Assembly: GCA_951813085.1 (NCBI GenBank)
Contig: OX638348.1
Span: forward strand, 1,249,627-1,313,626
DNA length: 64,000 nt
Direction of reading: 5' to 3'
From: an uncultured Opitutaceae bacterium
GTDB lineage: Bacteria > Verrucomicrobiota > Verrucomicrobiia > Opitutales > Opitutaceae
The notes under the pieces were generated by a model that searched no databases, was not told the origin of the DNA, and saw only the letters and a program-made list of their open reading frames with translations. Each line of letters opens with the position of its first letter. The first letter of the stretch is position 1. Both the position numbers and the translations under genes were made by a program. Of this stretch, positions 19,357-28,529 are shown in pieces.

Positions 19357-20361
19357 CTATTCGAGACCTACCAGCTTGCGAATGTTCGGCTCGGCCTCGA
19401 GTCGATCTGCGGAGACGACTTCGACACCGGTATCGATGAGGGCGTCTACGGATTCACCCTGAGCGACCGCCAAGGCGGTTTTTACGGCAAGGTAGCCCAT
19501 CTTCTCTGGGCTCTGCACCACGAGCGCGTCAATCTTTCCTGATTGCACTTCCTCGACCAGTTTCTTGGAGCTGTCGAATCCGACGAATGTAATATCTACC
19601 TGGATACCGCTGTCGCGTAGGTCATCGATGGCGGATGAAACGCCGAGCGTAGTGGTAAGATTGGCGGCGAATACGCCTCCTATCGCGAGCTTTCCATTTT
19701 CGATGTATCGCTCGAATGTATTGGCTACCACGCTTTTGGAGCCTTCCAAGGTGCCCGATTCGGAGAAGGGGTCCGCTACGATCTCGTGCCCCGCTTTTTT
19801 CGCAGCAGCGATAAATCCATCGGAGCGCTTGCGCGTGCTGGCGGTTCCTTGCACGTAGCGAAAGACGATCAATTTGCTGTTGGCCGGAACGCGCTGGTTT
19901 ATGAATTCCGCCCCGAGACCGCCGCCGAGCTCGTTGTCAGTAGCGACGAAGCTGGAATGGGCGTCTCCATCGACTGCGGAATCGAAGATCACGACTGGGA
20001 TGCCGTTGTCGACTGCGGACTGGACGGGCTTGCGCTGGGCTTGATTATTGAGGGGCGCCAGGGCGATCGCGTCGACGCCGAGATTGATCATGTTCTCAAT
20101 GATCTTCGTCTGCTCTGCAATTTCGGTTTCGGTAACCGTGCCTTCCCATTTGAGCTCGATATCGAATTCGCTAGCAGCCCGCCGAGCGCCGTCTTCGACG
20201 GTTTCCCAGAAGTCGCCACCGGTTGCCTTGGGAATCGCCGCAATGACCAGTTTGCCGCTGTTGTCTGTCGTTCCTGAATCGGATGAGGGCGAGCAGGCGG
20301 TAACCAGGAAGAGGACGGGTATTGCGAGGCTGAGTATGATGAAGCGGCGGTTCATATGCAT
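19357..20361 (-). CDS. Sugar ABC transporter substrate-binding lipoprotein
   Basis: Periplasmic-binding-protein-like lipoprotein of 334 residues. The lipobox is LVTAC, with Cys23, after a short charged N-terminus. The mature domain is a type I (RbsB-like) fold: KLVIAAIPKATGGDFWETVE, IIENMINLGVDAIALAPLNN, GIPVVIFDSAVDG, SSFVATDNELGGGLGAEF and GVFAANLTTTLGVSSAIDD. It sits between the dehydrogenase and ATPase genes of the same operon. The ligand is probably a pentose or deoxyhexose. Confidence 0.94.
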   Translation of the reverse strand: MHMNRRFIILSLAIPVLFLVTACSPSSDSGTTDNSGKLVIAAIPKATGGDFWETVEDGARRAASEFDIELKWEGTVTETEIAEQTKIIENMINLGVDAIALAPLNNQAQRKPVQSAVDNGIPVVIFDSAVDGDAHSSFVATDNELGGGLGAEFINQRVPANSKLIVFRYVQGTASTRKRSDGFIAAAKKAGHEIVADPFSESGTLEGSKSVVANTFERYIENGKLAIGGVFAANLTTTLGVSSAIDDLRDSGIQVDITFVGFDSSKKLVEEVQSGKIDALVVQSPEKMGYLAVKTALAVAQGESVDALIDTGVEVVSADRLEAEPNIRKLVGLE

Positions 20362-20396
20362 AAAGGTTATAGGATAGGTATAGCGTTGTTGAGGAC

Positions 20397-21410
20397 CTAG
20401 GCTTCAATGACCGCCTTGATGAGTCCAGGCTGGGAGATTGTATTTTCGAAATCGATCGGGACAGCGTCCAAAGATAAGCGGTGAGTGATCCAGGGTTTCG
20501 TGTCGAGGCTGCCATCCTTCACGGCTGCGATCACTTTCTTGAACGTATCCGGAGTGGCGTTACGGCTGGCCAACAAGGTGAGTTCGCGCCGATGAAAATT
20601 AGGATCGTCAAAGGAAATGTCGCCTTTGAGCAAACCGAGAAAAACGATGCGGCCTCCGTGAGCGGTGAGCGTGAAGGTCCGTTGCATAGAAAATCGATTT
20701 CCGGTAGCGTCTAGAACGACTTGAGGCAGCCCGCCGCCACACAGCTCGGAAAGCTGGGCCTCGAAATCGGGATCGTCCGCCTTGAGCGTGTGGTGAACCT
20801 TGATGACGTCGCGGCAAAAGGCGAGGCGCTGCTCGTTAATGTCCGCAACGATGACCCGGCTCCCTTGCGCGAGCGCGAACTGGATCGCTCCAAGACCAAT
20901 GGGACCGCTCCCAAGGACAAGAATGGTTTCCTCGGCGGTTAGCTGTGAACGCTCGATGCCGTGCGCTCCGATGCAAATGGTTTCGATCAAGGCGAGCTGA
21001 TCATAGGAGAGGTCGTTGGCGATGTGAAGCTTGTCGATCGGAAGCGCCAGAAGGGGTCGCATGCCGCCGTCGATATGAACCCCCAGCACCTCAAGCGATT
21101 CGCAGCAGTTGCTTTTACCGATGCGGGACGCAGCGCTATCGCTGTCATTCAAGTAGGGCTCCACCGAGCATTTGTCGCCCACCTGGATACCCGCTTCGTT
21201 ATCGTCGACCTCAAGCACTTCGACCCCGAGTTCGTGACCCAGGATGCGCGGGTAGTCAAAAAAGGGCTGCCGCCCATGGTAGGCGTGGATATCGGTTCCG
21301 CAGACGCCGATCCGGTGCACACGGACGAGAGCTTTTCCCGAATTGCGAACGGGTTCGGCTTCTTCGATTTCCTGGAAAGCGCCGGGCGTTTGTAGCTGGA
21401 TCGTTTTCAT
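20397..21410 (-). CDS. Zinc-type alcohol/sugar dehydrogenase (MDR family)
   Basis: NAD(P)-dependent dehydrogenase of 337 residues. The catalytic zinc site is seen as GVCGTDIH (Cys37) and GHELGVEV (His59, Glu60). The Rossmann fold shows ILVLGSGPIGLGAIQFALAQG near 165 and VIVADIN. The structural-zinc lobe is unusual: the usual four-Cys cluster after EPYLND is replaced by a loop with only a CC pair near residue 101. It is the first gene of the sugar ABC operon and opposite the MFS gene, so it probably oxidises the imported sugar to a lactone or keto sugar. Sugar identity is inferred from FucU. Confidence 0.9.
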   Translation of the reverse strand: MKTIQLQTPGAFQEIEEAEPVRNSGKALVRVHRIGVCGTDIHAYHGRQPFFDYPRILGHELGVEVLEVDDNEAGIQVGDKCSVEPYLNDSDSAASRIGKSNCCESLEVLGVHIDGGMRPLLALPIDKLHIANDLSYDQLALIETICIGAHGIERSQLTAEETILVLGSGPIGLGAIQFALAQGSRVIVADINEQRLAFCRDVIKVHHTLKADDPDFEAQLSELCGGGLPQVVLDATGNRFSMQRTFTLTAHGGRIVFLGLLKGDISFDDPNFHRRELTLLASRNATPDTFKKVIAAVKDGSLDTKPWITHRLSLDAVPIDFENTISQPGLIKAVIEA

Positions 21411-21634
21411 CGCGTCGCGTCAGTATCAGCGTCCCGGAGGAAGAGAGGGAAGCTTATTTTTCCCCAATGCAACTGCAACGATTCAGCGTCCCTTGAACAA
21501 ATCCGCCAGTTAGGCGAAGACAGCGGATTCTTCGCGTCCGGCAATTGGCCAACATTTGGTTTGTTTTCGCCAACGATCCCGGACAAGGTTTCGCTATCGA
21601 TTTATAGCGACCTAACTCCTTACCCCTCAAAACT

Positions 21635-22972
21635 ATGGCTTCTTCATCCAATCCCCGGCTCTTCTATTGGGCGCTTACATCTGCGCTGGCAGGCTTCATA
21701 TTCGGCTTCGATACGGTTGTCATCTCAGGGGCGGAACAACGCATCCAGGAGCTCTGGGGGCTTTCTGCGGGAAAGCATGGATTGGCTATGAGCATGGCCC
21801 TGTGGGGAACGGTCCTGGGCGCTTTGATCGGTTGGTGGCCGGCTGACCGATATGGGAGAAGGCAGACGTTGCTGTGGATCGGAATCCTCTACTTCGTATC
21901 CGCAGTCGGCTCAGCCTTGGCTACGGAGATCAACACCTTCATGATCGCTCGGTTCATTGGGGGTGTGGGTATCGGGATCTCGACGATCGCAGCGCCTCTG
22001 TACATCTCTGAAATTGCGCCAGCGGAAAGGCGGGGTCGCCTTACGGGGATGTTTCAGTTCAATATCGTATCCGGCATATTGGTGGCCTTCCTGTCGAATT
22101 ACTTACTGGGAGGGCTCGGCGAAAACGCTTGGCGTTGGATGCTGGGAGTGGAAGCGATTCCGGCCTTAGCGTACACCGTCATGTGCTTGGGTGTCCCTGA
22201 AAGCCCACGGTGGTTGATTGGAATTAAAGGCGATCGCGCCAATGGCTTGGAAATCCTTCGCCAAACGCGGGCGGACGACTCTGAAGAAGCGCTCAATGCG
22301 AAAGCCGACGAAATCGCATCCGGAGTGAGCGCCAATGTGGAAAAGGCGGCCTTTTGGACGAATCGCCTGCGCATCCCGATCTTGCTAGGATTCTTGATCG
22401 CATTCTTCAATCAGCTCTCGGGCATCAATGCGATTCTCTACTTCGCTCCTCGAATTTTCGAGCTAACCGGTCTGGGTGAAAAAGCGGCCTTGCTGCAATC
22501 GGTAGGAATTGGCGTGACCAATCTCGTATTCACATGTGTGGGACTCTACCTGATTGATCGCCTTGGGCGGAAGACCTTGCTGCTTGTTGGCTCCTTTGGC
22601 TATATAGCGGCCTTGGGGATTTGCTCATGCGCGTTTTTCACGGAAAATTTCGCTATCGTTCCCGTTTGCATTTTCGGATTTATCGCCGCCCACGCGGTTG
22701 GGCAAGGGGCGGTAATCTGGGTCTTCATATCTGAAATCTTCCCCAATGTGAACCGAGCGGCGGGGCAGACCCTTGGCAGCGCTACCCACTGGGTGTTCGC
22801 GGCATTGCTCACGCTGCTCTTTCCCAAAATGGTTGAAGCCTTCGCTGCTGGCTACGTTTTCCTCTTCTTCTGCGTTATGATGGTGATCCAGTTGATCTGG
22901 GTAGTGACTATGGTACCGGAGACCAAAGGCGTTTCCTTGGAGAAAATCGAAAAGACGCTGGGTGTCCGATAG
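21635..22972 (+). CDS. Sugar porter family MFS transporter (sugar:H+ symporter type)
   Basis: Twelve-helix major facilitator of 445 residues. Signatures of the sugar porter family are GFIFGFDTVVISGAEQRIQ near 17, WWPADRYGRRQTLLW near 67, ARFIGGVGIGISTIAAPLY near 106, SPRWLIGIKGDR near 189, FFNQLSGINAILYFAPRIFE near 256 and a C-terminal VPETKGVSLEKIEKTLG. It gives a second uptake route for sugar beside the divergent ABC importer. The ABC/ADH operon diverges from it across a 224-bp gap (21411-21634) in which I see no certain operator. The sulfatase gene follows at 26 bp. Confidence 0.95.
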   Translation: MASSSNPRLFYWALTSALAGFIFGFDTVVISGAEQRIQELWGLSAGKHGLAMSMALWGTVLGALIGWWPADRYGRRQTLLWIGILYFVSAVGSALATEINTFMIARFIGGVGIGISTIAAPLYISEIAPAERRGRLTGMFQFNIVSGILVAFLSNYLLGGLGENAWRWMLGVEAIPALAYTVMCLGVPESPRWLIGIKGDRANGLEILRQTRADDSEEALNAKADEIASGVSANVEKAAFWTNRLRIPILLGFLIAFFNQLSGINAILYFAPRIFELTGLGEKAALLQSVGIGVTNLVFTCVGLYLIDRLGRKTLLLVGSFGYIAALGICSCAFFTENFAIVPVCIFGFIAAHAVGQGAVIWVFISEIFPNVNRAAGQTLGSATHWVFAALLTLLFPKMVEAFAAGYVFLFFCVMMVIQLIWVVTMVPETKGVSLEKIEKTLGVR

Positions 22973-22998
22973 ACTGGGTGTCCGAGCCCTAGCCACAA

Positions 22999-23991
22999 AT
23001 GAGTGAGAAATCGGATACGCAACCGAACGTTCTCTTCATCCTTCTGGATGACTTCGGCTGGTCGGATGCGGGTTGCTATGGAAGCAGCTTCTACGAGACG
23101 CCGCGGATCGACCAGCTGGCGTCCGAAGGGATGCGTTTCACGAATGCCTATGGGGCCTGTCCGGTGTGTTCGCCTACGCGAGCGAGCATCCTAACGGGAA
23201 AGTATCCCGCTCGATTGGGAGCAACCCAGTGGTTTGGTGGATTCTCGGAAGGGAAGTTGGCTCACGTTCCTTACATTGACTACCTGTCAACCGACGAGTG
23301 CTCTCTCGCTCAGTCGCTCAAGGAAGCCGGGTACGCTACATGGCACGTGGGCAAGTGGCACTTGAGCGAGCATGGCGAGAAGCGATTCGAGACCTATCCC
23401 GAGCGCCACGGTTTCGACGTAAACATCGGGGGATGCGATTGGGGAATGCCAAAGAATGGTTTTTTCGCGCCTTATGGAATCGAGACTTTGGAAGTAGGTG
23501 AGTACTTGACGGATCGTATTACCGATGAGGCGGTTGCCTTGATTGAACGCGCGGGTGAGGCCCCCTGGTTCCTGAACCTGTCGCACTATGCGGTGCATAC
23601 GCCAATCGAATGCCACGAATCGTTGATTGAGAAATACCGACGCAAGAGCGCAGAGCTCGGGTTGGATGCGGAAGATCCGTTTATCGAGGGCGAGCCCTTT
23701 CCCTGCGAGCGCAAGAAGGACCGCCATGTCCGTCGCCGAATCGTGCAGAGCGATCCCCTCTATGCGGCCATGGTGGAGAATGTGGATACGAATATAGGCA
23801 AGGTTCTCGATGCGCTGGAAAGGTCCGGGCAGGCGGAAAATACGATCGTCATCTTTTTCAGCGACAATGGAGGCCTAGCTACTGCCGAAGGATCGCCCAC
23901 ATGCAATGCGCCCTTGAATGAAGGGAAGGGGTGGGCGCTGGCAACGGCGAGTAGAAGGGGCAGGGCGATTAGGGGGACTTTCATTATTTGA
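22999..23991 (+). pseudogene. Sulfatase, C-terminally truncated
   Basis: Formylglycine-dependent sulfatase, 330 residues where family members usually have about 450-550. The N-terminus has NVLFILLDDFGWSDAGCYGS with metal-binding DD at 17-18, and the maturation motif CSPTRASILTG with Cys57. Residues up to FFSDNGG and NAPLNEGKGW (about 309) fit the family. Then the reading frame enters unrelated sequence (about 20 residues) and stops, so the C-terminal domain is absent. No signal peptide is seen. The opposite strand at the junction reads as the start of another secreted protein (see findings). It follows the MFS gene closely; a sulfated sugar substrate is inferred. Confidence 0.8.
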
Positions 23992-24060
23992 GAGACTGTC
24001 TGAAAACGAAAAATGCTCGCTGCGACGCGCATTCCGACTTCTTGGACAGTCTCTGTTAGA
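23991..24060. repeat. Short inverted-repeat element after the truncated sulfatase
   Basis: AGAGACTGTC near 23993 and GACAGTCTCT near 24045 form a 10-bp inverted repeat enclosing about 43 bp. The interval 23992-24256 contains no credible gene. The element may be a remnant of an insertion sequence end or a small non-autonomous element at a recombination scar. Confidence 0.5.
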
Positions 24061-24256
24061 CGAGATATTCAATTGTTTTGTTCCTTCCAAATTCCGTCTG
24101 CCGCAGTTCGTTCCTTGTACGCTCGAAATCTGGGAGCCGACGATTTCTAGCAATTTAGCGATTGATTGCCCCAGGGAATCTTGGCTGGATGGAAATCGAG
24201 ACATCTATTACCCGAATGACGCCTCGTCACGGGATCTCGAACCCCATTGCAACCCT

Positions 24257-25972
24257 ATGAATATTCAAGGTAAAGGAACCAAGCAGAACACGTACGACGC
24301 GATCGTAATTGGCTCAGGAATAAGCGGCGGTTGGGCCGCTAAGGAACTCAGCGAGAAGGGACTCAAGACATTGGTCCTAGAGCGTGGACGGGACGTGAAG
24401 CACGGAGAATACCCCACCGCCCACATGGAAACTTGGGACTTCGAGGGGCGAAACAAGATCTCGCAGAAAGCGGTTTCGCGCCAGCTGAAGCAGGACCGCA
24501 CTGGCTACACGACCAGCCCCGCGTCGCGGCATTGGTTCGTCGACGATATCGACAATCCCTACTCGGAAGACCAGCCCTTCGACTGGATGCGGGGTTACCA
24601 CGTGGGCGGGCGTTCTTTGCTCTGGGGCCGCCAATCGTATCGGTTCAGCGACCTCGACTTCGAGGCCAACGTGAAGGATGGCATGTCCATCGACTGGCCT
24701 ATTCGCTACAAGGATATCGCTCCCTGGTACGACTACGCTGAGCGCTTCGCCGGGATCAGCGGTCAGAAGGAAGGCCTGCCGCAGCTGCCGGATGGGGAAT
24801 TCCTTCCACCTATGGAAATGAACTGCGTCGAGGAGCATGTGCGCGATCGGATCAAAGAGCACTTCTCCGATCGCATCATGACCATCGGTCGCGTCGCGAA
24901 CCTGACCCAGCCGCATAACGGACGCGGAAATTGCCAGTATCGAAACCGCTGTATCCGCGGGTGCCCATACGGCGCTTACTTCAGCAGCAACGCAGCGACC
25001 TTGCCGGCTGGATACGCGTCCGGCAACCTGACGATGAGACCCTTCTCGATCGTCAATCAGATCATTTACGACAAGGAAAAGGATAAGGCGATCGGCGTGC
25101 GCATCATTGATGCGGAGACGCACGAAGTCATCGAGTACTATTCCAAGGTAATTTTCTGCTGCGCATCCGCCGTGGCCTCCACGTTCATCTTGATGAACTC
25201 CAAATCCGATCGCTTCCCGAATGGGTTTGGAAACGACAGCGGCGAGCTAGGTCACAACTTGATGGATCACCATTTCAAGGTCGGGGCGTCGGGTCGCTTC
25301 GACGAGTTCGATAGCCAATATTACAAGGGGCGGCGTCCGAACGGCATTTACGTGCCGCGCTTCCGCAACATCGACAAGGCATCGACGCAAAAGGACTACG
25401 TGCGCGGATTCGGCTATCAAGGCAGAGCGAGCCGCGATGAGTGGTCACGCGGCGTGGCGGAACTGGCCCGATTTGGAAAGGATCTAAAAGCGGATCTCAT
25501 CGAGCCCGGACCTTGGCGTTTCGGAATCGGCTCTTGGGGCGAGTGCTTGCCCTACCATGAGAACAAGATGTACCTGAACGAAGACCTGCGCGACAAGTGG
25601 GGTCAACCTACCGTGACCTTCGATTGCGGATGGAAGGAGAACGAGTACAACATGCGCAAGGATATGAAGCAGTCAGCGATCGATATCATCGAAGCGGCAG
25701 GCGGCAAGGATATCACGCCATTCGACACGCCTGAAAAGAGCGCTCCTGGCAATTGCATCCATGAAATGGGCACGGCTCGAATGGGTCGCAATCCCAAGAG
25801 CTCAGTATTGAACAAGTGGAATCAAGTGCACGCATCGCCAAATGTATTCGTCACGGACGGGGCCTGCATGACCTCCAATGCCTGCGTGAATCCCTCGCTC
25901 ACTTATATGGCGCTAACGGCTCGAGCCGCGAATCACGCGGTCGATGAATTGAAGAAAGGCAACCTCTCGTAA
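24257..25972 (+). CDS. GMC family oxidoreductase (FAD)
   Basis: Flavin dehydrogenase of 571 residues, like the large subunit of gluconate 2-dehydrogenase/sugar oxidases. The ATG at 24257 is chosen because the FAD-binding fold begins directly (DAIVIGSGISGGWAAKELSE, then LKTLVLERG); a longer open frame upstream covers non-coding DNA. GMC features are HVGGRSLLWGRQSYRFSD near 113, the CQYRNRCIRGCPYGAYFSSN Cys-rich segment, and the C-terminal CIHEMGTARMG and NACVNPSLTYMA, holding the catalytic His/Asn pair. No signal peptide is present; it is probably exported with the Tat small subunit encoded 12 bp downstream. Confidence 0.92.
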   Translation: MNIQGKGTKQNTYDAIVIGSGISGGWAAKELSEKGLKTLVLERGRDVKHGEYPTAHMETWDFEGRNKISQKAVSRQLKQDRTGYTTSPASRHWFVDDIDNPYSEDQPFDWMRGYHVGGRSLLWGRQSYRFSDLDFEANVKDGMSIDWPIRYKDIAPWYDYAERFAGISGQKEGLPQLPDGEFLPPMEMNCVEEHVRDRIKEHFSDRIMTIGRVANLTQPHNGRGNCQYRNRCIRGCPYGAYFSSNAATLPAGYASGNLTMRPFSIVNQIIYDKEKDKAIGVRIIDAETHEVIEYYSKVIFCCASAVASTFILMNSKSDRFPNGFGNDSGELGHNLMDHHFKVGASGRFDEFDSQYYKGRRPNGIYVPRFRNIDKASTQKDYVRGFGYQGRASRDEWSRGVAELARFGKDLKADLIEPGPWRFGIGSWGECLPYHENKMYLNEDLRDKWGQPTVTFDCGWKENEYNMRKDMKQSAIDIIEAAGGKDITPFDTPEKSAPGNCIHEMGTARMGRNPKSSVLNKWNQVHASPNVFVTDGACMTSNACVNPSLTYMALTARAANHAVDELKKGNLS

Positions 25973-25984
25973 GAAAGGAATCGA

Positions 25985-26578
25985 ATGATGAATACGAAAG
26001 CAGATACAGAACTGGGTATGAATCGCCGCGACGCAATCAAGCGAGCCAGCCTGACCTTAGGCGCCGCGATTTCCGCGTCTACGTTAGCGGGCGTCGCTCA
26101 TGGTCAAAGCGCGGCCTCCGCTTCCAATTGGAAGCCGTCTCATCTGAACCGGACGCAGGCAGGGATCGCCGGCGCCTTGGCGGAACGCATATTGCCGCGC
26201 ACGGATACGCCTAGCGCTTTGGATGTAGGGGTCCCCGCGTTTATCGATACGATTTACGGTGGATACATGACCCAGTCGGAGAAGGCTGACTTCAGGAAGG
26301 GCTTGAATGCGGTAAATCGCAGCGCCCGTAGCGCTCACAAGAAACGCTTTGTCGATCTTTCGGATGCGCAGCAAGAGGGCATCATTGGCGACTTAGCCGC
26401 TGCGGCTGAAGGCTCAGAAGGCGGTTTCTATCGAAAACTGCGCGAGGTGACCTTGGTAGGCTATTTCACTTCCAAGGAAGTCGGAATGAACGTCCTCAAG
26501 TACGACCCGATCCCGGGCATGTACAAAGGCTGCATTCCGAAGTCGGAAGTGGGCGATGCCGCTTGGGCGTACTCCTGA
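25985..26578 (+). CDS. Gluconate 2-dehydrogenase subunit 3 family protein, Tat signal
   Basis: Small partner of the GMC oxidoreductase, 197 residues. A twin-arginine signal is clear (NRRDAIKRASLTLG, hydrophobic stretch, VAHGQ). The mature part matches the subunit 3 family (AGIAGALAERILPRTDTPSALDVGVPAFIDTIYGGYM; VTLVGYFTSKEVGMNVLKYDPIPG). It likely folds with and carries the flavin subunit across the membrane as a hitchhiker (established for related systems; inferred here). Its last 118 bp overlap the 3' end of the serine hydrolase gene on the other strand. Confidence 0.9.
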   Translation: MMNTKADTELGMNRRDAIKRASLTLGAAISASTLAGVAHGQSAASASNWKPSHLNRTQAGIAGALAERILPRTDTPSALDVGVPAFIDTIYGGYMTQSEKADFRKGLNAVNRSARSAHKKRFVDLSDAQQEGIIGDLAAAAEGSEGGFYRKLREVTLVGYFTSKEVGMNVLKYDPIPGMYKGCIPKSEVGDAAWAYS

Positions 26579-27708
26579 GGGAGCGCCTTAGACTTCAGCG
26601 CCTGAAGGATCGCCCGGTTAACGGCGCGTTGCGTTTCTGCGGATCCGCTGGGATCGGTAAGCGTGTATAGAACGATGGCGTATCTTCCGGTATCCAGATC
26701 GATTCGGATCGTAGCTCGGCTCGACGCAAGCGCTCCGCTATGCGAAATCTGTACGGGACGGCCATTTTCCGATTTTACGCTCCAACCGAGTCCGTAGGGC
26801 TGACCTTCATAGGGCAAAGAGAGAAACGTATCAATTGATTCAGGGCTCAGGACCTCGTGTTCACCGAAGCGCCCGCGCTGAAGGATCATTCGAGAGAACC
26901 GAGAGCATTCACGCGCCGTGGAGTAGAGGCTTCCTCCGATGAGCGGCAAGTTGAAAGGTTTCGAGAGGTGAGGCGTCGCGGGATTGGGACGTCCTTTGAT
27001 AGAGCCCGTGGCGATGTTCGGATCATTCGCGCCGGGGAAATAGCTGGTTCGTTCGAAGGCTAGGGGAGCGCCGAGCTCCGATTGGAATAGCGCTTCGAAC
27101 ACGTTTCCCGTAGCCACTTCCGCTACGCGCCCGAGGACGCAATAGCCTGCTCCGCTGTAGGCGTATTCAGATTCTGGTTCGAATATCAGCGCTTGCTTGG
27201 CGATGCCAACGACCGACTGTTCCAGCGTAAGCCTAAAATCGCGAATCCATCGGGCTTGCTGGCGGTTCATCCCACGCTTCTGCGAATAGATGCCCGCGCG
27301 ATGAGCGAGCAATTGACGCAGGTTGGGAGCTCCGACCTTTGAATCGGAATCCAAGATACGCGTTTCGCTAAACTCCTGGAGTGTCTGGTCTATGGACGCG
27401 TCCAAATTCAACTGCCCCTTTTGCGACAACGACACGACCGTGGCGGATGCGAATGGCTTCGAACACGAGCCGATGCAGAACAAGGTATCGGAATCGACGG
27501 AATCGTTATCTATCGCTGAACGCTGGCCCACATTGAGCTCCAGAGAAATCAAATCGTTTTCGCCCACTAAGGCTTGAGCGCCGAGGATTCCCTGACTTTC
27601 AATGAGCTCGACGATTGCTTTCTCAAGGGCCTCCGGCGCCGCTCTCAGTTTTCCAATGAGGCACAGGACAAGGATCAGGATACGCGCTGTGAGGTTTGTC
27701 GAACTCAT
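26461..27708 (-). CDS. Secreted serine hydrolase, beta-lactamase/class C family
   Basis: Predicted periplasmic serine hydrolase of 415 residues. The ATG at 27708 begins a Sec signal peptide (TARILILVLCLIGKLRAAP); an upstream ATG at 27744 is also open. The SxxK catalytic motif is SCSK in FCIGSCSKPFASATVV (near 92), with the Tyr site in YAYSGAGYCVLGR and a C-terminal HSG box (ISHSGALASSRA). Members act as esterases, D-aminopeptidases or penicillin-binding-like enzymes; the substrate is unknown. The last ~39 codons run antisense into the gluconate dehydrogenase subunit gene. Confidence 0.87.
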   Translation of the reverse strand: MSSTNLTARILILVLCLIGKLRAAPEALEKAIVELIESQGILGAQALVGENDLISLELNVGQRSAIDNDSVDSDTLFCIGSCSKPFASATVVSLSQKGQLNLDASIDQTLQEFSETRILDSDSKVGAPNLRQLLAHRAGIYSQKRGMNRQQARWIRDFRLTLEQSVVGIAKQALIFEPESEYAYSGAGYCVLGRVAEVATGNVFEALFQSELGAPLAFERTSYFPGANDPNIATGSIKGRPNPATPHLSKPFNLPLIGGSLYSTARECSRFSRMILQRGRFGEHEVLSPESIDTFLSLPYEGQPYGLGWSVKSENGRPVQISHSGALASSRATIRIDLDTGRYAIVLYTLTDPSGSAETQRAVNRAILQALKSKALPQEYAQAASPTSDFGMQPLYMPGIGSYLRTFIPTSLEVK

Positions 27709-27840
27709 GGAGCTGGCATCCTTGTGAAAAGTACCGCTGTACACAAGACGTTAGATAGATGAGGTAACGGGATCCTGCTTCGCTGTAATTGCCCATTGCC
27801 TTGTTCGTGGGCGGACCGTATCAATTGAATCGAACGCCTT

Positions 27841-28485
27841 ATGAAGTCACTATACTTAATCTGTTTCCTTGCTGCAGTCGTCTTACCCCTCAACGCCGCC
27901 GAGTTTACGGAAGTGTCCTTCGAGACCTCGGATGGCGGGACGATTTTCGCGAATCTTTATGGAGAGGGAGATCACACCGTTATCCTGGCCCATGGAGCCG
28001 TGTTCAATAAGGAGAGCTGGCATGCGCTTGCGATGCGCAAAGCGGGTTTGCAGGTGCTAAGCATCGATTTTCGAGGATACGGAAAGAGCAAAGCGGGGCG
28101 AAAGGGTCGGAATCTCTCGTTGGATGTACTCGCCGGAGTATCGTACCTGAAGGCGAATGGAGCGAAACGTGTTTCCATCCTCGGTGGCAGCATGGGAGGC
28201 GGAGCCGCAGGAGAGGCTGCTTCGACGTTAGAGGGCGGTGAGATCCACAAGCTAATGCTATTGGCCCATGCCCCAGTGTCGTCGCCGAAGAAGCTGACTG
28301 GGAACAAGCTATTCGTTGTCAGCGAAGGCGACAGGATCCCCCGCTCGGTCAAGGATCAGTTCAAGCGGGCTCCCGAACCCAAGCGACTCGAAATCCTGGA
28401 AGGCGACGCCCACCCCCAGCATATCTTCAAAACGCGGCAGGCGGGAGCATTGATGCCCCTGATTCTGGATTTTCTCGCGAACTGA
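27841..28485 (+). CDS. Exported alpha/beta hydrolase
   Basis: Protein of 214 residues with a Sec signal peptide (residues 1-20, ending PLNAA). The hydrolase fold shows VILAHGAVFNKESWHALA near 47, SIDFRGYGKS near 74, the nucleophile elbow GGSMGG with Ser117 near VSILGG, and a late HPQHIF with the probable catalytic His near 197. It is short for the family and lacks an obvious cap domain. It lies just before the sulfatase gene (44 bp gap to its ATG). It may remove acyl or acetyl groups from polysaccharide, which is an inference from context. Confidence 0.85.
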   Translation: MKSLYLICFLAAVVLPLNAAEFTEVSFETSDGGTIFANLYGEGDHTVILAHGAVFNKESWHALAMRKAGLQVLSIDFRGYGKSKAGRKGRNLSLDVLAGVSYLKANGAKRVSILGGSMGGGAAGEAASTLEGGEIHKLMLLAHAPVSSPKKLTGNKLFVVSEGDRIPRSVKDQFKRAPEPKRLEILEGDAHPQHIFKTRQAGALMPLILDFLAN

Positions 28486-28529
28486 TTTGCGGGGTTGCAA
28501 TACGCCGAGTGATTGGAAAGTCTCTCGGA

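Noticed and set aside
21411..21634. LacI/GntR-type operator between the ABC operon and the symporter
   Set aside because: Some near-palindromic words (around GCAACTGCAACG) but none convincing, and no regulator gene nearby.
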